A DNA stretch of 64,000 nt from Mucilaginibacter sp. SG564 (GTDB taxonomy: Bacteria > Bacteroidota > Bacteroidia > Sphingobacteriales > Sphingobacteriaceae). Shown here one piece after another: positions 17,986 to 27,070 of the stretch. Position numbers and translations under genes: made by a program. The first letter of the stretch is position 1. The number at the start of each line of letters is the position of its first letter. Under the pieces are notes generated by a model that was not told where the DNA came from, searched no databases, and was given only the letters and a program-made list of their open reading frames with translations. Where the stretch lies: assembly GCF_013149275.1 (NCBI RefSeq), contig NZ_JABGNA010000014.1, positions 1-64,000 of the forward strand, read 5' to 3'.

Positions 17986-18984
17986 TCAAAATTCGCAATA
18001 CTTATCTACCCACACTTTGATCAGCGCCACCCTGTCCTTTATAAATTTAGGGCCAAAAAACAGGTTCGACCAATCGTCGAAGTTCTCATACTGAAAGCCC
18101 AGGTAAAATATCCAGAAGCCTACGCCCAGGTATGGAATGGCATTGATCTCCTCAACTGATACCGGCCTCACTTCGCGGTAAGCTGCTATAAAAACCTGGT
18201 ACATACGGTCGGCTTCTTCGTCGGTCAGCTTACCCGTAAATACATGCATAAAAAAATGCACAAAAAACGACATCAGATCGTTTGCCAGATGGCCCTGCCC
18301 CGCAAAGTCGAAATCAAAAAAGGTGATCTGGCCCTTGTCGTCAAAATGAAAATTCTTCGGCAAAAAATCATACTGGCAATAGCCATAGCTAAATTTTTCG
18401 GTATCAAACGTATCCAGCTTTTGAATTACCCGCGTGGCTATCTCCTTTAAATAAGCGTATTCATCCGGAAGATCGGCAAAAGCCGGTTCCAGAACGTTCA
18501 AAGGAACGGTTAGCGTGGTATCCTTGGTATAAGCTTTTCTGGCATAGTTTAGCTTCACCACCGCGGTGATGTTATGAACCGCGGCCATTTCGCGGCCAAC
18601 GGTTTTTAGTTGTTCATCATCAAGATCCAATACGGGTTTACCTTGCGCGTAGGAAAGTACAATGCCATAACGGGTGCCTTCGGCGGCATCAAACTTTTGT
18701 ATCTGCCCACCAAAAATATCAACCAGTGGGTACGATACTTTTGCCCCATACTCTTTCAGCATATTCAGCAATTCCACTTCGCCCTGTATCTCGCTTAGTG
18801 AACGGTGCTGGTCGCGATAAATTTTTAAAATATACCGGGCATCAGCGGCGGTTAAAACATAGGTATCGCTTACGCCACGCAGTAAATACTTGCAGCTTAC
18901 CAGGTTTATACCATACGCCGCCGTTATATAATCTTTTAAGGCAAGGGCCGATAATGTGGAATACTGGGCGGGAAATGGTGTCAT
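17986..18984 (-). CDS. APH-fold phosphotransferase
   Basis: 332-residue aminoglycoside-phosphotransferase-fold kinase (HSK-2/APH family). The small lobe has VLTAADARYILKIYRD with the ATP-binding Lys; the catalytic loop is YGYCQYDFLPKNFHF and the metal-binding segment FFDFDFAGQGH. The usual His of the HxDxxxxN loop is Gln here, while the Asp and Asn remain. Relatives phosphorylate homoserine, choline, methylthioribose or amino sugars; the substrate is unknown. It lies 63 bp upstream of lpdA on the same strand, and the two may be co-transcribed. Confidence 0.88.
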   Translation of the reverse strand: MTPFPAQYSTLSALALKDYITAAYGINLVSCKYLLRGVSDTYVLTAADARYILKIYRDQHRSLSEIQGEVELLNMLKEYGAKVSYPLVDIFGGQIQKFDAAEGTRYGIVLSYAQGKPVLDLDDEQLKTVGREMAAVHNITAVVKLNYARKAYTKDTTLTVPLNVLEPAFADLPDEYAYLKEIATRVIQKLDTFDTEKFSYGYCQYDFLPKNFHFDDKGQITFFDFDFAGQGHLANDLMSFFVHFFMHVFTGKLTDEEADRMYQVFIAAYREVRPVSVEEINAIPYLGVGFWIFYLGFQYENFDDWSNLFFGPKFIKDRVALIKVWVDKYCEF

Positions 18985-19113
18985 GGCAGAGGTTGATAAT
19001 TATAAAAAAGAGATAGTAACCAGCTTTTATTTAAATTTATTGCAACAATGATGCAACAATAAATTGAATTAACGATTTACTTGCTAAATTAGGCGTTTAA
19101 TTTGACTGATCTC

Positions 19114-20973
19114 ATGAAAAAAGTTTACTCACTTTTTGCACTGTTATTGATGTGCAGCATTAACGCTTTTGCTCAAAGCGATTATGTGAAAGAACATTTT
19201 ACCAAAAAAGACGTGTACATCACCATGCGCGACGGTAAAAAGCTTTTCACCTCCATTTACACACCCAAAGATGCTTCGGCCAAAAACAAGTATCCTATCC
19301 TGATGCAGCGTACCTGTTACAGCGTGGCGCCATACGGCGAGGATAAATACCCGGCACGTTTGGGCCCGTCGGAAATCACCATGAAAGAGGGCTATATTTT
19401 TGTATACCAGGATGTACGCGGTCGCTGGAAAAGCGAAGGCACCTGGACCAACATGACCCCGGTTATTGATAACAAAAAAAGCAAAACCGATGTTGACGAA
19501 GGTTCTGATACTTATGACACTATTGACTGGCTGGTTAAAAATGTAGCCGGCAATAATGGCAAAGTCGGTCAGTATGGTATCTCCTATCCGGGTTTTTACA
19601 CCGCGGCAGGTATCCTGTCAAACCATCCGGCCCTCAAAGCTTCGTCACCACAAGCTCCTATATCTGATTTCTTTTTTGACGATTTTCATCATAACGGTGC
19701 TTTTATTGAAGGTTACTTTTTCACCTTCCCGGTTTTTGGTGTTCAAAAAACCGATACCACCAGCAAACCCTGGTACACCATGCTTAAGCCTAATAGCAAA
19801 GACGGCTACCAATATCTGCTGGATATGGGTCCGCTAAAAAATGCCGATAAATTTTACCACGATAATTTCTTCTGGCAGGAAACCATCAACCACCCAAATT
19901 ATGACGAATTCTGGCAAAAACGTGGCTTGTTAAAACACTTTGGTAAAGTAAAACCTGCGGTAATGCTGGTAGGTGGCTGGTTTGATGCGGAGGATTTGAC
20001 CGGTCCCCTGGCTATTTACAAAACCATCAACAAAACCGATCCCAATGCTTATAATACCATTGTGATGGGTCCGTTCGGGCATGGCCGCTGGTCGCGCGAA
20101 ACCGGGCACACCATGCACAGCAACGTTTACTTTGGCGATAGCATAGCTACTTTTTATCAGAAAAATATCGAGGCCAAATTCTTTAACCATTTCCTGAAGG
20201 GTAATGGCGATAAAAACTCTGGTCTGCCAAATGCCTATATGTACAATACCGGCAAAAAAGAATGGGCCACTTTTGATAAATGGCCGGCTCCAAACGCGGT
20301 TCACCAAAAAATGTATTTAGGTGCCGATGGTAAACTGGCTGATGCGCAACCAGGCACAGCAGGCTCGGTATCATTTGTGAGCGATCCATTGAAACCGGTT
20401 CCTTATACCGAAGATAATACTACCACTATGGGCTTTACCCCGCACAACTATATGAGCGAGGATCAGCGTTTTGCCGGCAGGCGCACGGATGTGCTGGTTT
20501 ACCAGACCGACGTATTGAATGACGATGTAACCCTTGGCGGCGAGATCATGGCGCATCTCAAAATAGCCACCACCGGTACCGATGCCGATTTCATCGTAAA
20601 ACTGATTGACGTGTACCCTGCCGATGAGCCCAACAACCCGTACATGCCCAACAAGAATATCATCCTGAGCAATTACTGGCAAATGGTACGCTCGGAAGTG
20701 ATGCCAGCACGTTTCCGCAATAGCTTCGAGAAACCAGAGGCTTTGGTAGCTAATCAAAAAACGGATGTTAACTTCCGCCTGCAGGATGTGTTGCATACCT
20801 TTAAAAAAGGTCACCGCATCATGATCCAGGTACAAAGCACCTGGTTCCCGATCATAGCACGTAACCCGCAAAAATTTGTGGAAAACCCTTACAAGGCCGA
20901 CGAAAGCGATTACATCAAAGCCACCGAAACTGTTTATAACGACAGTTTTATTGATGTGCAAGTATTGAAATAA
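19114..20973 (+). CDS. CocE/NonD-family secreted hydrolase
   Basis: 619-residue alpha/beta-hydrolase of the X-Pro dipeptidyl-peptidase/cocaine-esterase family. A signal peptide (MKKVYSLFALLLMCSINAFAQ) is followed by the hydrolase domain with nucleophile elbow GQYGISYPGFYTAAG, a cap domain and the C-terminal jelly-roll from about residue 430 (YQTDVLNDDVTLGGEIMAHL). Likely roles are acyl-peptide, alpha-amino-acid ester or glutaryl-type hydrolysis in the periplasm. I start it at ATG 19114; a TTG 12 bp upstream is in frame but unlikely. A terminator-like hairpin follows. Confidence 0.92.
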   Translation: MKKVYSLFALLLMCSINAFAQSDYVKEHFTKKDVYITMRDGKKLFTSIYTPKDASAKNKYPILMQRTCYSVAPYGEDKYPARLGPSEITMKEGYIFVYQDVRGRWKSEGTWTNMTPVIDNKKSKTDVDEGSDTYDTIDWLVKNVAGNNGKVGQYGISYPGFYTAAGILSNHPALKASSPQAPISDFFFDDFHHNGAFIEGYFFTFPVFGVQKTDTTSKPWYTMLKPNSKDGYQYLLDMGPLKNADKFYHDNFFWQETINHPNYDEFWQKRGLLKHFGKVKPAVMLVGGWFDAEDLTGPLAIYKTINKTDPNAYNTIVMGPFGHGRWSRETGHTMHSNVYFGDSIATFYQKNIEAKFFNHFLKGNGDKNSGLPNAYMYNTGKKEWATFDKWPAPNAVHQKMYLGADGKLADAQPGTAGSVSFVSDPLKPVPYTEDNTTTMGFTPHNYMSEDQRFAGRRTDVLVYQTDVLNDDVTLGGEIMAHLKIATTGTDADFIVKLIDVYPADEPNNPYMPNKNIILSNYWQMVRSEVMPARFRNSFEKPEALVANQKTDVNFRLQDVLHTFKKGHRIMIQVQSTWFPIIARNPQKFVENPYKADESDYIKATETVYNDSFIDVQVLK

Positions 20974-20984
20974 AACACTATCCC

Positions 20985-21018
20985 AGCCCTTCTCCTTACG
21001 GAGAGGGGCTTTTTTATT
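20985..21018 (+). terminator. Terminator after CocE-family gene
   Basis: AGCCCTTCTCCTTACGGAGAGGGGCT stem-loop followed by T6, 12 bp after the stop codon. The stem is a variant of the CTCTCC repeat, so a repeat may have been recruited as terminator. Confidence 0.75.
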
Positions 21019-21129
21019 AAAACGCCCCCCTTTTAGGGTGAATTTAAAGTCAACTTATCTCTAAAAATATACTTAATCATAAGATATTTGTAGATTTAGG
21101 TTCATTTAAACATTGACTGATCCGTTACA

Positions 21130-22809
21130 ATGAACAACTCATCATTTATTAAACTGAATTTTCAGTTTATAGTGGGGGCAATTTTATTATGTCTCCCGGC
21201 TATTACCAAAGCCCAGCTTTTACAGGAAAAAGAAAAGTATACGCATGCAGATACACTGCGCGGCAGTCTCTCACCTCTACGTTCCTGCTATGATATTAAC
21301 TATTACCATCTGGATGTTAAGGTTAATATCGATCAAAGATTTATCAGCGGCAGCAATCAATTTAAATTTACGGCCACAGAAGATTTCGCCAAACTACAGT
21401 TTGATCTGTTTGCTAATCTGAATGTAGATAAAGTGGTGTATAAAGGTAAAACCCTGCCTTATACCCGCGAGGCTAACGCCGTTTTTGTTACCTTCCCGCA
21501 ACCGATTGCCAAAGGCAGCAAGGATGAGTTCACCGTGTACTATTCGGGTAAACCAACTGTAGCGGTTAACGCTCCCTGGGATGGCGGCCTGGTATTTAAA
21601 AAAGATTCGCTGGGTAAACCCTGGGTAGCTACGGCTTGCGAGGGCATTGGCGCCAGTATCTGGTGGCCCAATAAAGATCACCTGAGCGATGAGGTTGACA
21701 GTATGATGATCAGCATCAGCGTGCCTAAAGGATTAAAAGATGTATCCAACGGAAGGCTGCGTAAAGTTACCCCGCTTAAAGATGGCTATACCCGGTTTGA
21801 CTGGTTTGTGGCCAATCCTATTAACAATTACGATGTGACCGCCAATATTGGTGATTATACCCATTTCAGCGATACTTATGATGGCGAAAAAGGCAAACTC
21901 ACTTTAGATTACTGGGTATTGCCCGCCAGCCTGGCCAAAGCCAAAAAACAATTTACCGAAAACGTGAAACCCATGCTCAAAGCTTTTGAACACTGGTTTG
22001 GCCCTTACCCTTTTTACGAGGATGGCTACAAACTGGTAGAAACGCCGCATTTAGGTATGGAGCACCAGAGCGCCACCGCTTATGGCAACCACTATTTGAA
22101 TGGCTATCTGGGTTATGACATGTCAAGCACCGGCTGGGGACTTAAATGGGATTATATCATCGTTCATGAAAGCGGGCACGAGTGGTTTGGCAACAACATC
22201 ACCGGTAAAGACCTGGCCGATATGTGGATCCACGAAAGCTTTACCTGTTACTCCGAATCGTTGTTTATTGAAAACAACTGGGGCAAAAAAGCCGGCCAGG
22301 AATATAATAAAGGCCTTCGGCCGGGCATCAGTAATGACAGCCCTATTGTAGGAGTTTACAATGTAAATAAAGAAGGCTCCGGCGATATGTATCCCAAAGG
22401 CGCGGTATTGCTTAATATGGTGCGCACTATCATCAACGATGATGAAAAATGGCGAGGGATATTGCGTGGCCTCAACAAAACTTTTTATCATCAAACAGTG
22501 ACTTATGACCAGGTAGTAAACTACATCACCGAACAATCGGGTAAAAAACTATTGCCTGTGTTTGATCAGTACCTGCATTATAAAAACCTGCCTACACTGG
22601 AGTTTGCTATAAGGGATGGTAAACTGCTTAGTCGTTGGATAGCTGATGCCACTGGCTTTACCATGCCTGTATTGGTAAGGGTTAAAGGCGGCGAATATCA
22701 ATTTATTACGCCTACCACCCGCTTTAGCCCGGTTGCTATTGAAGGTGCCTCTATTGATAATATTGAAGTTGATACATTTAACTACTATATCGGTATCCTG
22801 AAAGATTAG
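21130..22809 (+). CDS. M1-family metallopeptidase (copy 1)
   Basis: 559-residue secreted zinc aminopeptidase-like protein. After a signal peptide (cleavage near KAQL, about residue 28) comes the N-terminal beta domain (SCYDINYYHLDVKVNIDQRF), then the gluzincin core HESGHEWFGNN with the HExxH zinc ligands and the third ligand Glu in WIHESFTCYSESLF. The GMEH-type segment before it (ETPHLGMEHQSATAYG) is the substrate-binding GxMEN variant. It lacks the long C-terminal ERAP domain, as in the short M1 enzymes of Bacteroidota. A paralog lies at 23481. Confidence 0.95.
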   Translation: MNNSSFIKLNFQFIVGAILLCLPAITKAQLLQEKEKYTHADTLRGSLSPLRSCYDINYYHLDVKVNIDQRFISGSNQFKFTATEDFAKLQFDLFANLNVDKVVYKGKTLPYTREANAVFVTFPQPIAKGSKDEFTVYYSGKPTVAVNAPWDGGLVFKKDSLGKPWVATACEGIGASIWWPNKDHLSDEVDSMMISISVPKGLKDVSNGRLRKVTPLKDGYTRFDWFVANPINNYDVTANIGDYTHFSDTYDGEKGKLTLDYWVLPASLAKAKKQFTENVKPMLKAFEHWFGPYPFYEDGYKLVETPHLGMEHQSATAYGNHYLNGYLGYDMSSTGWGLKWDYIIVHESGHEWFGNNITGKDLADMWIHESFTCYSESLFIENNWGKKAGQEYNKGLRPGISNDSPIVGVYNVNKEGSGDMYPKGAVLLNMVRTIINDDEKWRGILRGLNKTFYHQTVTYDQVVNYITEQSGKKLLPVFDQYLHYKNLPTLEFAIRDGKLLSRWIADATGFTMPVLVRVKGGEYQFITPTTRFSPVAIEGASIDNIEVDTFNYYIGILKD

Positions 22810-22810
22810 T

Positions 22811-23458
22811 ATGAGCATGCATTACATCAAAATCATGGCCTTGCTGATATTTTTATCTGCAGTGCAAATGACTATGGCACAGGTCAGCGTGGTTAAGCTT
22901 AATAAAAGATCGATACCCGCGTCAATTAAATATAAAGGAGATATTGTTAACGCGGTACGCTTTACAGACAACGAAGGTGAGCATTTACTGATCACCACCG
23001 AAACAGGAATAACCGACCCCAGAGGTGACAGCGAAGACGGCAATGGACGCGATGCGGCACTTTATGCTTATCAATACACTGTAAAAAGCACTGGCAGCCT
23101 GCAGCTAAACTGGCAAATGGTTGATTTTGTGAAGGATTGCCAGGTCGACCTGGAAGCGATATATATTCCGGGGTCATTTGCGGTTACCGACCTGGACAGG
23201 AATGGTAAGGCCGAAGTATGGCTGATGTACAAAACATTATGCGCCGGTGATATCAGCCCCGGCGAAATGAAGATCATTATGCATGAGGGCGGTAACAAAT
23301 ATGCCATAAGAGGGCAAAACAAAGTTAAAGTGGGCCCTGGCGATTATGATGGCGGCAAATATACTTTTGATGAGGCTTTCAAAACAGGTCCCGAGCTATT
23401 CAGAAAATATGCCCAGGAGCTTTGGAGAAGGAATATCTGGGGCCCGCGAGTTGATTAA
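22811..23458 (+). CDS. Hypothetical secreted protein between M1 peptidases
   Basis: 215-residue protein with a signal peptide (ends MTMAQVS, about residue 24). The core reads VTDLDRNGKAEVWLMYKTLC then GDISPGEMKIIMHEGGNKYA, which resembles the M949_RS01915-type surface-polysaccharide-associated proteins; I offer that name from memory only. The DxDxNG segment looks like a calcium-binding loop. It starts 1 bp after the upstream peptidase stop and precedes the second peptidase by 22 bp, so the three genes form an operon. The function is unknown. Confidence 0.85.
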   Translation: MSMHYIKIMALLIFLSAVQMTMAQVSVVKLNKRSIPASIKYKGDIVNAVRFTDNEGEHLLITTETGITDPRGDSEDGNGRDAALYAYQYTVKSTGSLQLNWQMVDFVKDCQVDLEAIYIPGSFAVTDLDRNGKAEVWLMYKTLCAGDISPGEMKIIMHEGGNKYAIRGQNKVKVGPGDYDGGKYTFDEAFKTGPELFRKYAQELWRRNIWGPRVD

Positions 23459-23480
23459 TTTATACGCACAGTAATTCAAC

Positions 23481-25154
23481 ATGAAAACAAAATATTTATA
23501 TAACATCGCGTCGGCTGTCTTGATGCTGACCGCGTTTACTCTACCTGTCCGTGCCCAACTTGGTGCAAACCGCGAAACTTTTACCCGTGCCGATAGCCTG
23601 CGCGGCAGTTTAACACCGCTACGCACTTGTTACGATATCAATTACTACCACTTGGATGTGAAGTTTGATATCGATCAAAAATATATCAGCGGAAGTAACC
23701 AGTTTAAGTTTACAGCCACCCAGGATTTTACCAAACTCCAATTCGATCTGTTTGCGAATCTCAAAATAGACAAGGTAGTTTATAAAGATCAGGAGCTGCC
23801 TTATACCCGCGAATTTAACGCCGTGTTTATCACTTTCCCGCAAACCATCACCAAAGGCACCGCCGATGAGTTTACCGTATTTTACTCCGGTAACCCTACC
23901 ATTGCCAAACACGCTCCCTGGGATGGCGGCATCGTATATACCACCGACTCTTTAGGCAAACCATGGGTGGCTACTGCCTGCCAGGGTATTGGCGCCAGCA
24001 TCTGGTGGCCTACTAAAGATCATCAGTATGACGAGGTGGACAGTGCCCTCATCAGCATCAGTGTACCTAATGGTTTAAAAGACGTATCAAACGGCCGTTT
24101 ACGTAAGGTAACCAAATTAAAAGATGGCTATACCCGGTTTGACTGGTTTGTAGCCAATCCCATCAACAACTATGATATTGAAGCCAACATTGGCGATTAT
24201 GTACACTACGATGGCGTTTATCAAGGAGAAAAAGGTAAACTGACCACGGACTACTGGCCGCTAAGCTATAACCTGAACAAGGCTAAAAAACAATGGAATG
24301 AAAATGCTACCAGAATGCTCAAATCATTTGAGTACTGGTTTGGCCCTTATCCGTTTTATGAGGATGGTTATAAACTGGTAGAAACCCCGCATCTGGGCAT
24401 GGAACACCAAAGCGGTACCGCCTACGGCAATCATTATCAGAATGGTTACCTCGGTCGCGACCTTTCGGGTACGGGCTGGGGTTTAAAATGGGATTTTATT
24501 GTGGTTCACGAGAGCGGGCACGAGTGGTTTGGTAACAACATCACCTCCAAAGACGTAGCCGATATGTGGATCCATGAGAGTTTTACCAATTACTCCGAAT
24601 CGTTATTTATAGAAACCTATTACGGAAAACAGGCCGGTCAGGAATATGTACATGGCACCCGTTTGGCTATACAAAATGACAGGCCCATTGTTGGCCCATA
24701 CGGCGTAAACCGCGAGGGATCTGGCGATATGTATTATAAAGGCGGCAACCTGCTCAACATGATCCGCACTGTGATTAACGACGATGAAAAATGGCGCAAT
24801 ATCCTGCGCGGGCTCAACAAAACGTTCTACCATCAAACCGTTACTTACGACCAGGTGGTTGATTATATCACCACACAAAGCGGCATGAACCTGGCACCTA
24901 TATTCGATCAGTACCTGCATTATAAAAACATTCCTATCCTGGAGTTTGTGAGCATCAAAGGCAGAATACTTTGCCGCTGGATAAATGTAAGCAGCAAGAA
25001 GTTCAACATGCCGGTAAAGGTTAAAGTAAAGGGGGGCGATTACAAATTCATTACCCCTACAACCAGCTTAACGCCACTAAAACTGGAGGGTGCTACCGAA
25101 GATAATATCGAAGTAGATACTTTTAATTATTACATAGGGGTAGCACGTAATTAA
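23481..25154 (+). CDS. M1-family metallopeptidase (copy 2)
   Basis: 557-residue paralog of the protein at 21130, highly similar along its whole length. Signal peptide (ending LPVRAQ), beta domain (TCYDINYYHLDVKFDIDQKY), zinc site HESGHEWFGNN and distal Glu in WIHESFTNYSESLF are all intact, so both copies should be active. Differences concentrate in the C-terminal domain and in the helix after the third ligand, which may alter specificity. Last gene of the three-gene operon; followed by a dispersed repeat. Confidence 0.95.
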   Translation: MKTKYLYNIASAVLMLTAFTLPVRAQLGANRETFTRADSLRGSLTPLRTCYDINYYHLDVKFDIDQKYISGSNQFKFTATQDFTKLQFDLFANLKIDKVVYKDQELPYTREFNAVFITFPQTITKGTADEFTVFYSGNPTIAKHAPWDGGIVYTTDSLGKPWVATACQGIGASIWWPTKDHQYDEVDSALISISVPNGLKDVSNGRLRKVTKLKDGYTRFDWFVANPINNYDIEANIGDYVHYDGVYQGEKGKLTTDYWPLSYNLNKAKKQWNENATRMLKSFEYWFGPYPFYEDGYKLVETPHLGMEHQSGTAYGNHYQNGYLGRDLSGTGWGLKWDFIVVHESGHEWFGNNITSKDVADMWIHESFTNYSESLFIETYYGKQAGQEYVHGTRLAIQNDRPIVGPYGVNREGSGDMYYKGGNLLNMIRTVINDDEKWRNILRGLNKTFYHQTVTYDQVVDYITTQSGMNLAPIFDQYLHYKNIPILEFVSIKGRILCRWINVSSKKFNMPVKVKVKGGDYKFITPTTSLTPLKLEGATEDNIEVDTFNYYIGVARN

Positions 25155-25179
25155 GTTGTATTAGGTTAAAATATTGTTT

Positions 25180-25256
25180 GTCATCCTGCGCGATAGCGAA
25201 GGATCTGTTAGTGGAAATGCATGATCTATAATAGATCATGCGTTCCTCAGGATGAC
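25180..25256. repeat. GTCAT/ATGAC dispersed element
   Basis: 77 bp with perfect 9-bp ends GTCATCCTG and CAGGATGAC and an internal palindrome GCATGATCTA/TAGATCATGC. It lies just downstream of the M1 operon. Confidence 0.75.
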
Positions 25257-25344
25257 AAATAAGTTGTAAAAGCTTATTTATTTCAAAAACAGTGCAACCA
25301 ATCGGCGCATGTTGCGTCTTATAAACAAATAATTAACGTTAACC

Positions 25345-26082
25345 ATGAAATCACTAACCAAACTATTACTACTTGCAGCTTTAGCAACAGGCACTACCGG
25401 CTATACTTATGCTGCACCTGTTACTACTGTTAAAACCATACAACAAAGTACACAGGATCGTCATTTATCAGGATTCAGGGCTATTGACCTGGCTGGTTCT
25501 TTTGATGTTTATATTACCCAGGGCTCTACAGAGTCGGTAAAGGTGGAAGCACCGGCTAACGTTATCGATCGTATTGTTACCGAAGTAGAAGATGGCGTAT
25601 TAAAAATACACAGTAAAAAAGATTCCAACTGGAATAACTGGAGCTTCGGCAATAAAAAAATGGTGATCTATGTAACCGCGAAGGACCTGAATGGCGTTTC
25701 GGTAACCGGATCGGGCGATATCTTTTTTAAAGATGGTATCAGCACCAACTCCTTAAAATTAAACATCACCGGATCGGGCGATATACAGGGCAAAGTGAAT
25801 GTGAAGAAATTGGAAAGCAGAATATCAGGTTCTGGTGATATGAGCCTGTCGGGCCGTGCCGATGACTCCAGCGTAAGCGTAGTTGGCTCTGGTGATTTTA
25901 AGGCCCGCGATCTGGTAACCGTAAGCACCGCGGTACGTGTAGCAGGCTCTGGCGATGCCACCGTAAATGCCAGCAATAAAGTTGATGCCTCTGTAAGTGG
26001 CTCGGGCGATATTCGCTATACCGGCGGCGCCAAAAATATCAGCAGCTCCAAAGCAGGCAGCGGCGATATTTCAAGACTGTAA
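25345..26082 (+). CDS. Head GIN (DUF2807) domain secreted protein
   Basis: 245-residue protein with signal peptide (about residues 1-24) and a putative autotransporter-adhesin head GIN domain. The domain is a right-handed beta structure in which SGSGDI-like turns recur about every 20 residues (TGSGDIFFKDG, TGSGDIQGKV, SGSGDMSLSG, VGSGDFKARD, AGSGDATVNA, SGSGDIRYTG, AGSGDISRL). It opens with DRHLSGFRAIDLAGSFDVYI, the usual DUF2807 start. Probably surface or periplasmic; the function is unknown. Single-gene unit with its own terminator. Confidence 0.93.
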   Translation: MKSLTKLLLLAALATGTTGYTYAAPVTTVKTIQQSTQDRHLSGFRAIDLAGSFDVYITQGSTESVKVEAPANVIDRIVTEVEDGVLKIHSKKDSNWNNWSFGNKKMVIYVTAKDLNGVSVTGSGDIFFKDGISTNSLKLNITGSGDIQGKVNVKKLESRISGSGDMSLSGRADDSSVSVVGSGDFKARDLVTVSTAVRVAGSGDATVNASNKVDASVSGSGDIRYTGGAKNISSSKAGSGDISRL

Positions 26083-26110
26083 CCTCACCCTGCCCTCTCC
26101 AAAGGAGAGG
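26083..26110. repeat. CTCTCC palindromic repeat
   Basis: CCTCACCCTGCCCTCTCCAA followed by AGGAGAGG, immediately after the stop codon. It pairs in inverted orientation with 26199-26227. Confidence 0.6.
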
Positions 26111-26140
26111 ATTTCTGATTAGCACGGAGTTTAAAAATTA

Positions 26141-26178
26141 AAAAAGAGCGATAGCATTAATGCTATCGCTCTTTTTTT
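26141..26178. terminator. Bidirectional terminator
   Basis: Perfect palindrome AAAAAGAGCGATAGCATTAA / TGCTATCGCTCTTTTTTT between convergent genes (head GIN and DUF2490). Confidence 0.9.
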
Positions 26179-26198
26179 GCCAATATTCAAGTAAAGAA

Positions 26199-26227
26199 CC
26201 CTCACCTTTGGAGAGGGCAGGATGAGG
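26199..26227. repeat. CTCTCC palindromic repeat
   Basis: CCCTCACCTTTGGAGAGGGC followed by AGGATGAGG, the inverted partner of 26083-26110, with the terminator between them. Confidence 0.55.
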
Positions 26228-26229
26228 CT

Positions 26230-26955
26230 TTAAAACCTCGTATAAAAAGCTATCTGAGCCACGTGGTTCAGCGTATAGGCTTCGGCCAGGTTAATGTATT
26301 GGTTTAAATAACCGGCCTCCACATCAAACACTTTGCTCACGCGGTAGCCCAGTGCAACGTATGCCCGGTTTTGATCAAAGAAATGTTTGTTTACCCTGTT
26401 TTTGTTCTGAACATTAAAAAATATTTCGTTCTGCAGGGCCAGGAATGGGCCTTTGGCAAATACCGCCGAATCATTCTTAAACGGAATTATTCCTCTTACA
26501 AAATACCGGAAACGCTGGGCAAAGTAATCGTCGTTTTTGTTATTGGCAGTTTGCCCCAAAAAGCGTTGCTCCAAACGGAAACGGTGTGCTACGGCAATGT
26601 GTTTACCCAACTTGTGCGAGTAAGTGTACTGCTGCCATATCCGGTGTTCAGGCCTGAAGGTTTTGCTACCATCAGCGGTACGGCCGTTAGTAGCGATGTA
26701 GGCATAACCCAAAGCGGCTACCTTGTTATTGGCAAAGTAATAGTTGGCCGAAGGGCGCAACAGGGTGTGTTTTAAATAGCTCAGATCGTCATGCGAGCGA
26801 AATTGTCCGTCGAACGAATAGCCCCAGTGTTCAGACAGGCGTTGGCTGTGAAACCAGGCTGCCCAGCCCGAAAATTGATTCTCTTGTGCCAATAGCCTTG
26901 CAGGTGCTATAAACAGGCACACCAACAGAACCAGTAATTTGTGCTTTAATTGCAT
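26230..26955 (-). CDS. DUF2490 outer-membrane protein
   Basis: 241-residue beta-barrel-like protein of the DUF2490 family. Signal peptide MQLKHKLLVLLVCLFIAPAR, then alternating strands with aromatic girdles: SGWAAWFHSQRLSEHWGYSF, LLRPSANYYFANNKVAALGY, HRFRLEQRFLGQ and AYVALGYRVSKVFDVEAGYL. I start at ATG 26955; an upstream start at 26988 would add 11 residues ahead of the signal. Likely an outer-membrane channel or structural barrel; the function is unknown. It may be co-transcribed with the porin-like gene at 27071, although a repeat lies between them. Confidence 0.85.
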   Translation of the reverse strand: MQLKHKLLVLLVCLFIAPARLLAQENQFSGWAAWFHSQRLSEHWGYSFDGQFRSHDDLSYLKHTLLRPSANYYFANNKVAALGYAYIATNGRTADGSKTFRPEHRIWQQYTYSHKLGKHIAVAHRFRLEQRFLGQTANNKNDDYFAQRFRYFVRGIIPFKNDSAVFAKGPFLALQNEIFFNVQNKNRVNKHFFDQNRAYVALGYRVSKVFDVEAGYLNQYINLAEAYTLNHVAQIAFYTRF

Positions 26956-26981
26956 AGTATATGTGATTTGTGTTAAAATTA

Positions 26982-27044
26982 GTATCAAGTAGCTAGTATC
27001 AAGATTTTACTTCGGTCTTGATACTTGATACTAGCTACTTGATA
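26982..27044. repeat. TTGATAC repeat hairpin
   Basis: Arms GTATCAAGTAGCTAGTATCA (+AGA) and, in inverse, TCTTGATACTTGATACTAGC (+TACTTGATAC), around an 11-nt loop. The right arm carries one extra TTGATAC unit. A related element lies in the atp operon at 31127-31256. Confidence 0.75.
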
Positions 27045-27070
27045 CCCAACTAAGGTTAATTTCTTTCTCT

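Noticed and set aside
25668..25976. Minus-strand 102-codon frame opposite the head GIN gene
   Set aside because: Shadow of the repeated SGSGD codons; the plus-strand protein has a signal peptide and a known domain.
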